A stretch of 64,000 bases of DNA from an uncultured Olsenella sp. (GCA_900316105.1 ONBR01000013.1:1-64000), one strand, 5' to 3'. Numbered from the stretch's first letter, positions 1-7,981 are shown. Notes: generated by a model not told the origin, from the letters alone. Program-made: numbers and translations.

Positions 1-1285
1 AGGGCGGCGCAGGTGGAGAGGTCCTGCTTGTAGGTGACCTCGTTGGGCGCGTGCGCCTGGGACTCGGCGCCAGGGCCAAAGCCCACGCAGGGGATGCCGT
101 AGCGGCCCTGGATGGACACGCAGTTCGTGGAGAAGGTCCACTTGTCGCACAGAGGCCTGCCCTCACGCTTGTCCATGGACTTCTCGCAGCCGATACGCTT
201 CTCGCCGAAGAGGGCCTTGTGCGCGTCGACGAGGGCCTTGACGTGGGGCGCGGACTCCTTGTTGATCCACGTGGGGAAGTACGCCTCGGTCTCGTAGACC
301 TCGCCAGTCCAGCTGGGACGGTCGTACATGTACATGGAGACCTTCACGTCGTCGCCATACTTCTTGACGGCGGGCAGGTTGCGGACCTCCTCGAGGCAGG
401 ACTCGTAGGTCTCGCCCGCAGTCATGCGGCGGTCGATGGAGATGGCGCAGGAGTCAGCCACGGCGCAGCGGGAGGGGCTGGTGTAGAAGATCTGGGAGAC
501 GGTGCAGGTGCCACGGCCCAGGAAGCGGGCGTCCTCGTAGTGCTCGGGGTTGTACTTGGGGTCGAGCATCTTGACGAGGCCCTTGATGGAGGTGGACTCG
601 TCGGCGCCGTTGCGTCGGAGATGATGTCGGCCATCTTGTAGATGGCATTGTCGCCGCGCTCGGGCGCGGAGCCGTGGCAGGAGACGCCCTTCACGTCGAC
701 GCGGATCTCCATGCGGCCGCGGTGGCCACGGTAGATGCCGCCGTCGGTGGGCTCGGTGGAGATGACGAACTCGGGCTTGATGCCGTCGACGTTGTAGATG
801 TACTGCCAGCACATGCCGTCGCAGTCCTCTTCGCAGTCCTCTTCCTGGACGGTGCCGACGACCATGATCTTGTAGCCCTCGGGGATGAGGTCCATGTCCT
901 TCATCATCTTTGCCGCGTAGGTAGCGGAGGCAACGCCGCCCTCCTGGTCAGAGCCGCCACGGCCGCCGATGAGCTGGTCGTCCTCAAAGCCCTCGTAGGG
1001 ATCGAAGTCCCAGTTGTCGCGGTTGCCGATGCCAACGGTGTCGATGTGGCCGTCGATGGCGATGATCTTGTCGCCGTCGCCCATGAAGCCCATGACGTTG
1101 CCCAGACCGTCGACCTTGACCTCGTCGAAGTTCAGCTTCTCCATCTCGGCCTTGATGGTGGCGACGACCTCGCCCTCCTCGCAGGACTCGCTGGGATGAG
1201 AAATCATGGCGCGCAGGAAGGCAGTGATGTCCTTCTCGTAGCCCTTGGCGACGGACTTGATCTTGTCGTAGTCCAGTTCCTTCAT
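1..1285 (-). pseudogene. ygeY: YgeY-type M20 metallohydrolase, frameshifted, runs off the left window edge
   Basis: This is an M20-family (ArgE/DapE-like) zinc hydrolase of the YgeY type, a fixed member of the anaerobic purine/urate-degradation locus. The ATG at 1283-1285 is chosen because an AGGAGG lies just upstream. The first ~223 residues read normally, with the metal-site motifs DGHIDTV and [10 protein letters not shown], the [11 protein letters not shown] acidic stretch and [14 protein letters not shown]. After MADIISD, near base 612, the frame breaks. The continuation (NGADES, then [23 protein letters not shown] and DKWTFSTN) lies in another frame and runs to base 1. About six codons expected between ISD and NGADES are missing and two bases are left, which fits a deletion of about 16 bases. 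The gene is either inactivated or the assembly has an error. Function is otherwise assigned confidently by family resemblance. Confidence 0.85.
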
Positions 1286-1331
1286 CTGTGGACCTCCTCT
1301 TGGTACCGCAACCCACTTATATAAACCAAAA

Positions 1332-1359
1332 TTTTTGTAAGCCAAACTTTTTGTTTGGC
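1332..1359. promoter_or_regulatory. Candidate operator upstream of ygeY
   Basis: About 50 bases upstream of the ygeY start, a TTTTTGTAAGCC stretch runs into a perfect 7-5-7 inverted repeat, GCCAAAC-TTTTT-GTTTGGC (1341-1359). The right half, AACTTTTTGTTTGGCA, recurs identically upstream of ygeX at 5104-5119. The 11-mer GTAAGCCAAAC recurs in reverse complement at 7254-7264. Repetition in several purine-locus promoters suggests a shared regulator site; which protein binds is not shown. Confidence 0.5.
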
Positions 1360-1581
1360 AGTTTTATTAAAGCACGATGTCGGCGGGAATCAAGGGGGGA
1401 TTTCAAACACTCAGAATTGGGTCGCCAACGGCAAGTATTACGGCGCGAACGGGACATGCGGGCCCATACTGCGCTGAGTTTCTTCGTAACAGAACCCTGG
1501 CCTCAGCCTTATACGCTTGCGAGATAATGACACTGACAAAAAGTTTGGCGCCCGCGAGGTGCCGCTTGGCAAGGAGGTCAC

Positions 1582-2220
1582 ATGCCCTGTACCGTCGTTC
1601 TCATCCGTCACGGCCAGACCTACTGGAATGCGGTAAAGAAGTTCCAGGGACAGGTCAATATTCCCCTCAACCAGACCGGCATCGAGCAAGCCCATCGCCT
1701 GCAGAAGCAGCTGGCCGACTATCCCATCGAAATCTGCTACACGAGCCCCCTCACGCGATCCTACGAAACAGCCCGCATTGCCCTGGAGGGTCACGGCGAC
1801 GTCCCCATGGTGAAGGACGAACGTCTGATGGAGCAGTCCTACGGCGTGCTCGAGGGACAGGAGTCTAGGCTGACCGATCACGGATACGAGCTCGTGGACG
1901 AGCAGAAGGTCTACAACGAGGACCCCGCTCACTACGTCGGAGGCATCGGCTCGGAGAGCTTCGAGCAACTCTATGCCCGAGCCCAGGGGGTCTTGGATGA
2001 CCTTATCTTTCCCGAGGCTAAGCGCAGAAACTGTTTCATGGTGTCTGGACACGGGGCAATCGACGCCGCCATCCTCGGTAGGATTTACGACATCCCGCTG
2101 AAGGACTTCTGGTCAGCCAAGCTCGACCACAGCGGCTTTGCCGCCCTGAAGGTCGAGGACAGGCAGGTGCGAGTCGTGGCCTCCTCGAGCGAACGTCTCC
2201 TGCACCTCTTTGCCCAATGA
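1582..2220 (+). CDS. Histidine phosphatase (phosphoglycerate mutase-like) family protein
   Basis: This 212-residue protein belongs to the histidine phosphatase superfamily, whose members transfer or hydrolyse phosphate through a phospho-histidine. The N-terminal RHGQTYWN motif (R9-H10-G11) supplies the nucleophilic histidine, and GHGA near residues 156-159 the second. The SPLTRSYETA segment and an acidic MEQSYGVLEG stretch complete the usual active site. AAGGAGG a few bases upstream supports the ATG. It is divergent from ygeY and convergent with the membrane protein downstream. A CAAAAAGTTTGGC box at 1538-1550, about 30 bases before the start, matches half of the ygeY operator, so it may be co-regulated. 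The substrate cannot be told; alpha-ribazole phosphatase, phosphoglycerate mutase and sugar-phosphate phosphatase are all possible. Confidence 0.85.
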   Translation: MPCTVVLIRHGQTYWNAVKKFQGQVNIPLNQTGIEQAHRLQKQLADYPIEICYTSPLTRSYETARIALEGHGDVPMVKDERLMEQSYGVLEGQESRLTDHGYELVDEQKVYNEDPAHYVGGIGSESFEQLYARAQGVLDDLIFPEAKRRNCFMVSGHGAIDAAILGRIYDIPLKDFWSAKLDHSGFAALKVEDRQVRVVASSSERLLHLFAQ

Positions 2221-2245
2221 GTCATTAGGGACGGAGCACTTTGTC

Positions 2246-2854
2246 TCAGTCGTCCTCACTGCAGAGGTGGTCTAGGGCGTGCACGATGCGGAGGTCGGGC
2301 ACGATCCAGAGGGCATAGGCACCTATCAGGGGCAGGAAGGCCAGGTGTGAGGTAGGCAGAACCATCGAAAATACCAGCGCAAGCAGGGACAGGGCAATCG
2401 TCCAACGCTCCTTCGTGAGGTCGACGCTCTGAAGGCGCTCAAAAAGCTCCGAATTCTTCTTTATGTTGTTCTTCGCGATGACACGCTGAACGTTCATGTA
2501 GGTCAGCGAGACGAGCAGGTTCAACGCGACATAGGTAGTCGTCGGCAGGGCGGCAAAGCTCGTCTTGTCCACCCAGTCCGTAGCCACGGGCACCAGGGAC
2601 AAGACAAAGAGGAAGAGCAGGTTCGACCATAGCAGGCGGCCGTTCACGTGCTGCACGAGATTCAGCAGGTGATGATGATTATTCCAATAGATGCCGACGA
2701 GGACGAAGGAGATCGCATACGAGATAAAGCCGGGTGCCATCGACAGGAGGTCGGAAAATCCCGCTCCAACCGGAGCTGACATCTCCAACACCATGATCGT
2801 GATGATGATGGCGATTACGCCATCGCTCATTGCCTCAAGCCTTCCGCTGTCCAT
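2246..2854 (-). CDS. TMEM175 (DUF1211) family membrane protein, probable potassium channel
   Basis: A 202-residue membrane protein with about six hydrophobic segments. It starts with GRLEAMSDGVIAIIIT, which matches the R-x-x-x-F/M-SDGV signature of TMEM175/DUF1211 proteins, potassium-selective channels in characterised bacterial members. A WNNHHHLL motif follows the second segment. The start at 2854 is chosen over an upstream in-frame one because TTGGAGG sits at a good distance; the longer N-terminus is coded only by a 24-base tandem duplication (2871-2918). It is convergent with the phosphatase gene. Its relation to purine metabolism is unclear and it may be a bystander. Channel function is inferred from family only. 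Confidence 0.8.
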   Translation of the reverse strand: MDSGRLEAMSDGVIAIIITIMVLEMSAPVGAGFSDLLSMAPGFISYAISFVLVGIYWNNHHHLLNLVQHVNGRLLWSNLLFLFVLSLVPVATDWVDKTSFAALPTTTYVALNLLVSLTYMNVQRVIAKNNIKKNSELFERLQSVDLTKERWTIALSLLALVFSMVLPTSHLAFLPLIGAYALWIVPDLRIVHALDHLCSEDD

Positions 2855-2870
2855 TCCTGCCTCCAATTTG

Positions 2871-2918
2871 CTGATACCTTCATGGGGCGCACCCCTGATA
2901 CCTTCATGTGGCGCACCC
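2871..2918. repeat. Two-copy 24-base tandem duplication
   Basis: Units at 2871-2894 and 2895-2918 differ at one base (GGGGCGC versus GTGGCGC). They lie just upstream of the TMEM175-like gene's ribosome binding site and would encode a repeated GAPHEGI peptide if the upstream start were used. Confidence 0.85.
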
Positions 2919-2952
2919 AAACCCCGGCGCGGCCAATCTTATCGTTGATGAC

Positions 2953-3210
2953 CTATCCCCTAGCCAGAGCCACCAGCAGAAGGGCAAGGGCGAAACCCAC
3001 AAAGAAGAGCAGGCATCCCGAGCCGCCGTCCTTCCTAGGCCCACTGCCACCCGAGCGTCCGCCTCCGGCCCCACGGTTCATCTGGTCCAGCAGGGCATAG
3101 TCCGCCCCACTCACACGCCCATCGCCATTGACGTCAGGCCCAAAGAGACAAGGCAAGCCCAGCGACCGCAAGCAACGCACGCCAACTCCAGGCGCCAACC
3201 CCACCATCAT
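2953..3210 (-). CDS. Small membrane protein with a dockerin/EF-hand-like loop
   Basis: This 85-residue reading frame starts in an ATGA overlap with the stop of the preceding gene (3207-3632), which implies translational coupling. Its middle holds DVNGDGRVSGADYALLD, resembling one type I dockerin/EF-hand calcium loop. A Gly/Ser-rich linker and one C-terminal hydrophobic segment (CLLFFVGFALALLLVALA) follow. No signal peptide is obvious, so it may be tail-anchored. A single half-dockerin is too little for a cohesin-binding claim. The family is not recognised. The gene could be a degenerate fragment, but the coupled arrangement argues that it is expressed. Confidence 0.5.
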   Translation of the reverse strand: MMVGLAPGVGVRCLRSLGLPCLFGPDVNGDGRVSGADYALLDQMNRGAGGGRSGGSGPRKDGGSGCLLFFVGFALALLLVALARG

Positions 3211-3632
3211 TGCTCGAACTCCGCGCGCTCGGGCAACTTGCCCGTGCGCATGTAGCGCTGGTAGATGGCAAGCAAGAGGCGCCAGGCCACGCGTGGCAGG
3301 GGCTGTCCGGCATCACGTCCCTCGGCCAGGTCCTGGTCCACACCGCAGAGCTCCACGGATATGTCCCCATCCTCTAGGTGACCGATAATGTCGGGCGTCT
3401 GGTACACGGGGTCGGACACCTCGCGAGTGCCACCATCTTTGCGGCGAATCTTGCGGACCCTCTTTCCAGGCTTCTCCAGCGAGCGCTTCTGAATGGTAAG
3501 CATCCCCTCCTGGCCAGCCAGCTCCTCTCGCCGTCCCTCGAGCAGGCTGGCGTTGTCTCCCTTGTATGTGTAGAGGGCGGTCTGCCCGTCTTCCATCTCC
3601 AGCTGGCAAGAACCGCTGAGCCAAGCCGCCAT
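3207..3632 (-). CDS. Hypothetical protein, translationally coupled to downstream small gene
   Basis: A 141-residue protein of unrecognised family. The ATG at 3632 follows GAGGAGG at a standard distance and is preferred over an in-frame start 24 bases upstream. The sequence is polar. It has a KRVRKIRRKDGG basic patch mid-protein and an amphipathic C-terminal end (WRLLLAIYQRYMRTG). There is no signal peptide or transmembrane segment. It overlaps the next gene by four bases, so the two form a small operon. It sits between the TMEM175-like gene and ygeX on the same strand, after the ygeX terminator. No function can be assigned. Confidence 0.6.
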   Translation of the reverse strand: MAAWLSGSCQLEMEDGQTALYTYKGDNASLLEGRREELAGQEGMLTIQKRSLEKPGKRVRKIRRKDGGTREVSDPVYQTPDIIGHLEDGDISVELCGVDQDLAEGRDAGQPLPRVAWRLLLAIYQRYMRTGKLPERAEFEQ

Positions 3633-3713
3633 GTGCTGCCTCCTCTGTCGAACCAACCAAAGGAGCAGGCACGCAGCGTGCTCCCATCATATTGCCTTCC
3701 ATCATACGGCACG

Positions 3714-3746
3714 AAAAACGACCCCGCGCACAGGAACGCGGGGTCG
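3714..3746 (-). terminator. Intrinsic terminator after ygeX
   Basis: On the minus strand, inverted arms CGACCCCGCG/CGCGGGGTCG (3719-3728 and 3737-3746) are followed by a run of five T. It lies about 80 bases past the ygeX stop. Confidence 0.8.
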
Positions 3747-3823
3747 CCAGGAAAGGTGGTCGATTTTTGGCTGCGGTCTAGACCGGCTACCGCCCGCCCA
3801 GATCGCCTGAGCTCAAGCCCAAC

Positions 3824-5041
3824 TTACTTGTCGGACTCCCATGCGCCGTCCCAGACAACCTCACGGTAACGAACGGGATCGGTGTCGCCCTCGGTCGAGA
3901 ACATGAGGACCTTGGAGTCGGGACCCAGCTCGAGCTTGTCGCGGAGCTCGGCGTAGGCGGGGTCGGTCATGACCGTGGAGATGACGCCCATGCCCACGGC
4001 GCCAGACTCGCCGGAGGTCACTGCGGGATCGCCCTTGACGGGGGCAGCCAGCATACGCATGCCCTTTGCGGAGACCCAGTCGGGGCAGGCCAGGAAGGCA
4101 TCAGCGTGGTTGCGCAGGATGTCCCAACCGATGGTGTTGGGCTCGCCGCAGGCCAGGCCAGCCATGATGGTGGTCAGGTCGCCGCCGACGATACGGGGCT
4201 TGCCGTCGGCAGCCTCGGCGCCCTTGTACAGGCAGGCGGCTGCGTCGGCCTCCATGATGATGAACTTGGGCGGGTTCGTGGGGAAGAGGTTGGAGAAGTA
4301 GCCAACCATGGAGCTGGCCAGGGAGCCAACGCCAGCCTGGACGAAGACGTGCGTGGGACGATTGACCTCAAGGGCACGGAGCTGCTCGGCTGCCTCGTTT
4401 GCCATGGTGCCATAGCCCTGCATGATCCAAGAGGGGATGTCCTCGTAGCCGTCCCAGGCGGTATCCTGAACGATTACGCCATGCTCGGTCTGCTCGGCCT
4501 CCTTGGCGGCCAGGCGGACGCAGTCGTCGTAGTTGAGCTCCTCGATGGTGACCTGCGCGCCTTCCTTGGCGATGTTGTCAAAGCGAGTCTTCGTGGAGCC
4601 CTTGGGCATGTGGACGACGGCCTTCTGGCCCAGCTTGTGGGCAGCCCATGCCACGCCACGGCCGTGGTTGCCGTCAGTGGCGGTAAAGAAGGTTGCCTGG
4701 CCAAAGTCGCGCTGGAGCTCGTCGGAGGTCAGATAGTCATAGGTCATCTCGGAGACGTCCTTGCCGGTCTGCTGCGCAATGTAGCGGGCCATGGCAAAGG
4801 AGCCGCCCAGCACCTTGAAGGCGTTCAGTCCGAAACGATAGGACTCGTCCTTGACGAAGAGGCCACCCAGGCCGAGGCGCTTTGCCATGCCCTCGAGGTT
4901 GGCAAGGGGCGTGACGGAGTACTGGGGGAAGCTCTTGTGGAAGGCGCGTGCCTTCGCGACGTTCTCGGTACCCATGATGGGGAGGTTCTTGTCTTCATCC
5001 TTGGGCATGTTGTTGGTGACCCACTTGATCTTTGGCTCCAT
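3824..5041 (-). CDS. ygeX: 2,3-diaminopropionate ammonia-lyase
   Basis: This 405-residue PLP enzyme belongs to the fold-type II family and matches diaminopropionate ammonia-lyase, which converts 2,3-diaminopropionate to pyruvate and two ammonia in the cytosol. Visible features are the PLP-lysine segment DESYRFGLNAFKVLGG (Lys near residue 76), the substrate-gate region ATDGNHGRGVAWAA, the glycine-rich QAGVGSLASS, and a C-terminal STEGDTDP. The ATG at 5041 follows AAGGAAG; an upstream in-frame start would add 13 unrelated residues. In E. coli ygeX lies beside ygeY, ygfK and ssnA, the same set present here, so diaminopropionate is presumably the last organic intermediate of the purine route before pyruvate. 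It has its own promoter region with a shared motif (5092-5118) and its own terminator. Confidence 0.95.
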   Translation of the reverse strand: MEPKIKWVTNNMPKDEDKNLPIMGTENVAKARAFHKSFPQYSVTPLANLEGMAKRLGLGGLFVKDESYRFGLNAFKVLGGSFAMARYIAQQTGKDVSEMTYDYLTSDELQRDFGQATFFTATDGNHGRGVAWAAHKLGQKAVVHMPKGSTKTRFDNIAKEGAQVTIEELNYDDCVRLAAKEAEQTEHGVIVQDTAWDGYEDIPSWIMQGYGTMANEAAEQLRALEVNRPTHVFVQAGVGSLASSMVGYFSNLFPTNPPKFIIMEADAAACLYKGAEAADGKPRIVGGDLTTIMAGLACGEPNTIGWDILRNHADAFLACPDWVSAKGMRMLAAPVKGDPAVTSGESGAVGMGVISTVMTDPAYAELRDKLELGPDSKVLMFSTEGDTDPVRYREVVWDGAWESDK

Positions 5042-5091
5042 TGGTCTTCCTTTCCCTGGAATGTCCCTTGTGGTTATCATACTGAACTTTA

Positions 5092-5118
5092 GTAAGGCTT
5101 ACCAACTTTTTGTTTGGC
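5092..5118. promoter_or_regulatory. Candidate operator upstream of ygeX
   Basis: GTAAG-G-CTTAC, a perfect 11-base palindrome (5092-5102), is followed directly by CCAACTTTTTGTTTGGC. The right-hand 16 bases match the box upstream of ygeY. The start codon of ygeX is about 50 bases away, the same distance as at ygeY. Confidence 0.5.
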
Positions 5119-5208
5119 ATCGGACAAACAGTGGCGAACGGTCATAAGTAGGGCGTTAACGGGACCGCACACGCGCGTCGGGGAGACGGTTCTCTTGACA
5201 CGCAGTAA

Positions 5209-5303
5209 GCCAAATGGGGCCAGGCCATCATTGACTCATTTGCTTCATCCCCAGATGAGCCAAAAGTGGCCTGGCCCCTTTTGGCTCATCTGACCCATTT
5301 GGC
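5209..5303. repeat. Compound nested inverted repeat between ygeX and the NCS2 permease gene
   Basis: Three sets of perfect arms are present: GCCAAATGGG (5209-5218) with CCCATTTGGC (5294-5303); GGGGCCAGGCCA (5216-5227) with TGGCCTGGCCCC (5267-5278); and GATGAGCCAAAAG (5254-5266) with CTTTTGGCTCATC (5278-5290). The second and third sets cannot pair at the same time, so alternative foldings exist. There is no T-run, so it is not a standard terminator, although it lies just past the permease stop. Confidence 0.8.
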
Positions 5304-5324
5304 TCACCCGGACGTTGACGACCG

Positions 5325-7079
5325 TCATCGCTCGTCCGAGGTCTTCTCCTTGCCCTTCTCCATCATGAGCGCTGCCGTCTGCGCAATCTGGCTCGCCGCC
5401 TCGGCCGCGGCCGTCGCGGCCCGGGCGGCCTCGCTTGCCGCTCGAGCCGCCTCCGTTGCAGCCCGCGCCGCGGCCTCGGACTCGCGGAGCCTGTAGGCGC
5501 CCGCCTCCTCCGTGGCTCGCTCCTGCTCCCGGATGGCTGACTCCAGGTGCTCGGGCCTCACGCTGGAAAGCTCATGCTCAACGCCGTGCGCAACGGCAGT
5601 CTGCGCCGCGCCCTCGTCGAGTATGGCCCCGTCCGCAGCCGACACGTCAGAGTCGCTCGCGGCCTTTGCGTCCGGGGTAACTTCCGAGGCCCCGCTCGCT
5701 GCCTCGTCAGCAGGAAGGGCCTTCTTGTCCGGCGGCATGATGGTGTTGAGAACGATGGCCATGATGGCGCAGGGCGTGATGGCCGAGGTGCCAAAGATGG
5801 TGGTCAGCCACTCGGGCATGCCTGGGCCGGCAAGCGAACCCGAGACCTCGGCAATGCCCAGGCCAAAGGCAACAGACACGCCAAAGACCGTGCAGGCTCG
5901 GGGCGTCAGGCCGTCCTTGACCAGGATGCGGATGCCGTTGAGGGTGATGGTGCCAAAGACGCTGATGGTGGCGCCGCCTATGACAGGCTGTGGAATCATG
6001 GTGAGCACGGCCGAGACCTTGGGGCAGAGCCCTGCCACCAGAAAGACGAAGGCAGAGCAGGCAAAGACCCACTTGTTGATGACCCGCGTGGAGACGATGA
6101 TGCCTACGTTCTGGCCGAAGGCGGAGGTGGGCACTCCTCCCAGGAAGGCAGATACGATGGAGGTCAGTCCCTGTGCCTTTAGGGCACCCCCGATCTCGTG
6201 CTCCGTAGGCATCCGGTCCATGCCACCCATGGAGGCAGCAGACAGGTCGCCGATGAGCTGGACGTTGACCATGACATAGACAACGGCCAGGGTCAGGCAT
6301 GCTGCGGGGTTGAAGGTGATGGCAAAGGGCATGACCTGAGGGAGCGAGAAGACCGCCGCCCCCTGGATGCCCGATATGTCGATCATGCCAAAGGGAATCG
6401 AGATAAGGCAGCCAATCAGGATGCCAAAGAAGATCGAACCGAGCTTGAGGGTGCCCTTGGCGAAGTTTGTCAGACCAAAGACCACAGCGAAGGTGATGAG
6501 GCCCACCAGCCAGTTCTGGGCAGACCCGAACATGGGAGTTCCTGCTCCGCCAGCCATATACCTGATGGCCGTGGGATAGAGAGAGACGCCAATCGTAAAG
6601 ATGACGGTACCTGTCACCAGGGGTGGGAAGGCCCCCTTTACCTTGGGATAGAGGGAGCCGAAGACAATGGCCACGAGACCCCCCACCAGCTCGGCCCCCA
6701 GGAGGGTCGAAAAGCCAAACTGGATACCCAGGGCCTGGAAGGCGGGCAGGAAGGCAAAGGAGACGCCCGACAGTATGGGCAGCCCCGACCCTATGCGGCC
6801 GAAGAGGGGGAACTGCTGGAGGAGGGTGTCGAGGGCCGAAAGGATAAGTGCCACCTGGATGATGGCGGTCTCCTGCTCCTCGGTAAAGTTGCAGACGGAG
6901 GCGATGATGATTGCCGGGGCGATGATGCCGGCAAAGCTGGCCAGGACGTGCTGGAGGGACAGGGGTATGAGGTCACGTATGGGTGGAAGTCCCTCGCGGG
7001 AAAAAAGGACGGCAGAGAGCCCCGTCTCGTCTGCTTGGGTGGATGCAGCTTGTGATGCAATAGGTCCTCTTGTTGCCAT
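5325..7079 (-). CDS. NCS2 family xanthine/uracil-type permease with Ala-rich C-terminal tail
   Basis: This 584-residue protein is a nucleobase:cation symporter-2 carrier of the uracil/xanthine (UraA/XanQ/UapA) branch. It shows the family's multiple membrane segments and signatures such as QHVLASFAG near the start and SAFGQNVGII in the substrate-binding region. The ATG at 7079 follows GGAG and is preferred to one eight residues upstream. The family usually ends soon after the last helix. Here about 120 extra residues follow, acidic then strongly alanine-rich (repeated ARAATEAARAAS-type heptads), predicted as a cytoplasmic coiled coil. Its position between ygeX and guanine deaminase argues for xanthine or urate import. 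The exact substrate cannot be read from sequence. Confidence 0.9.
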   Translation of the reverse strand: MATRGPIASQAASTQADETGLSAVLFSREGLPPIRDLIPLSLQHVLASFAGIIAPAIIIASVCNFTEEQETAIIQVALILSALDTLLQQFPLFGRIGSGLPILSGVSFAFLPAFQALGIQFGFSTLLGAELVGGLVAIVFGSLYPKVKGAFPPLVTGTVIFTIGVSLYPTAIRYMAGGAGTPMFGSAQNWLVGLITFAVVFGLTNFAKGTLKLGSIFFGILIGCLISIPFGMIDISGIQGAAVFSLPQVMPFAITFNPAACLTLAVVYVMVNVQLIGDLSAASMGGMDRMPTEHEIGGALKAQGLTSIVSAFLGGVPTSAFGQNVGIIVSTRVINKWVFACSAFVFLVAGLCPKVSAVLTMIPQPVIGGATISVFGTITLNGIRILVKDGLTPRACTVFGVSVAFGLGIAEVSGSLAGPGMPEWLTTIFGTSAITPCAIMAIVLNTIMPPDKKALPADEAASGASEVTPDAKAASDSDVSAADGAILDEGAAQTAVAHGVEHELSSVRPEHLESAIREQERATEEAGAYRLRESEAAARAATEAARAASEAARAATAAAEAASQIAQTAALMMEKGKEKTSDER

Positions 7080-7430
7080 GTGTGCTCCAAACCGGTGGCC
7101 CAAGCGACGGGAATCCGAGTTTATTCCCGCGTGATAAGGCGACCCTGTGATAACCCTTGACTGGGCGGCAAGCAGTTTGCGGGCGTGCCTAGAGAAAGGT
7201 CCCCTGACACGAGGCCACAGCTCACGTCTTGTCGTACAGCAGACTAAATTTTAGTTTGGCTTACGTAATGTTTGTTTGTTTTCTTTCCCTCTAGCCGCCA
7301 GCGGCATGCTCGGTCACCCCAGCGGGCATACGAGGCGAGCAAGCTGTGCGTTTTTTGTTTCAGAAAGGGCGGTGGATCGCAGATTGCTACGCTATCAGCG
7401 GAAAATCACCTGAGCAAGAGGAGCGTTATC
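7080..7430. other. Divergent intergenic region with shared regulatory motif
   Basis: This 351-base gap separates the minus-strand permease from the plus-strand 163-residue gene. It holds GTTTGGCTTAC (7254-7264, reverse complement of the ygeY box) merged with the palindrome TTACGTAA (7261-7268), roughly equidistant from both starts. AGGAG at 7418-7422 is the ribosome binding site of the plus gene. No riboswitch fold was recognised. Confidence 0.55.
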
Positions 7431-7922
7431 GTGACCGAACTCATCTCTGCCGACAAGGCCCGCGAGTTGGTATCGAAGGCGATCCCTGGCCGCGAGGAGG
7501 CCGAGGCCGACACCCTGGCCAACGCAGCCCTGACCTGGGCCATGAAGAACGCCGAGGGCCAGACTGCCTCCCGCATCATCACCTATGCCAAGTACGGCAA
7601 GACAGACCTCACTGTGAAGTTTGCTCCCGGAGAGTCCGACCACGGCGGCGAGGGCAACGCCTTCTACAACGACCTCCTTGCCAACAGCAACGTCAGGGTG
7701 GCCGACGCCATCGCCGACATCATCTATGGGCGTGACCAGAATGTCCTCTCCACCATCCAGGAGATGCGCCTGCTGAACTTCTACAACGCCCGTCTGGTCA
7801 AGTTCGTCAAGGACCTCAAGCGGATGGGTTACTCGGTTGATTCCGGTACCGCCTCCTCCGCAACCCATGGCTACATCCACAAGGACGACTCCACCATCCT
7901 GGTCTCCTGGGTCAAGGAGTAG
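7431..7922 (+). CDS. Uncharacterised 163-residue protein inside the purine locus
   Basis: Family not recognised. The GTG at 7431 is chosen because AGGAG lies eight bases upstream; the open frame extends further 5' but without such a signal. The protein is soluble, of mixed helix/strand character, and has no signal peptide or cysteine cluster. The first half is Ala/Glu-rich (REEAEADTLANAALTWAMKNAEG), the middle reads KYGKTDLTVKFAPGESDHGG, and the C-terminal half is helical with a closing TILVSWVKE strand. It is the only plus-strand gene between 5 and 29 kb, is flanked by permease and guanine deaminase, and carries the locus motif upstream. A regulatory or accessory role in purine use is therefore plausible but unproven. 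Confidence 0.75.
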   Translation: MTELISADKARELVSKAIPGREEAEADTLANAALTWAMKNAEGQTASRIITYAKYGKTDLTVKFAPGESDHGGEGNAFYNDLLANSNVRVADAIADIIYGRDQNVLSTIQEMRLLNFYNARLVKFVKDLKRMGYSVDSGTASSATHGYIHKDDSTILVSWVKE

Positions 7923-7981
7923 CAAGCAGCCCTACTTGCTGGACGCGACTTGGTCGGAAGCGCGCAGCCACACCCCCACGC

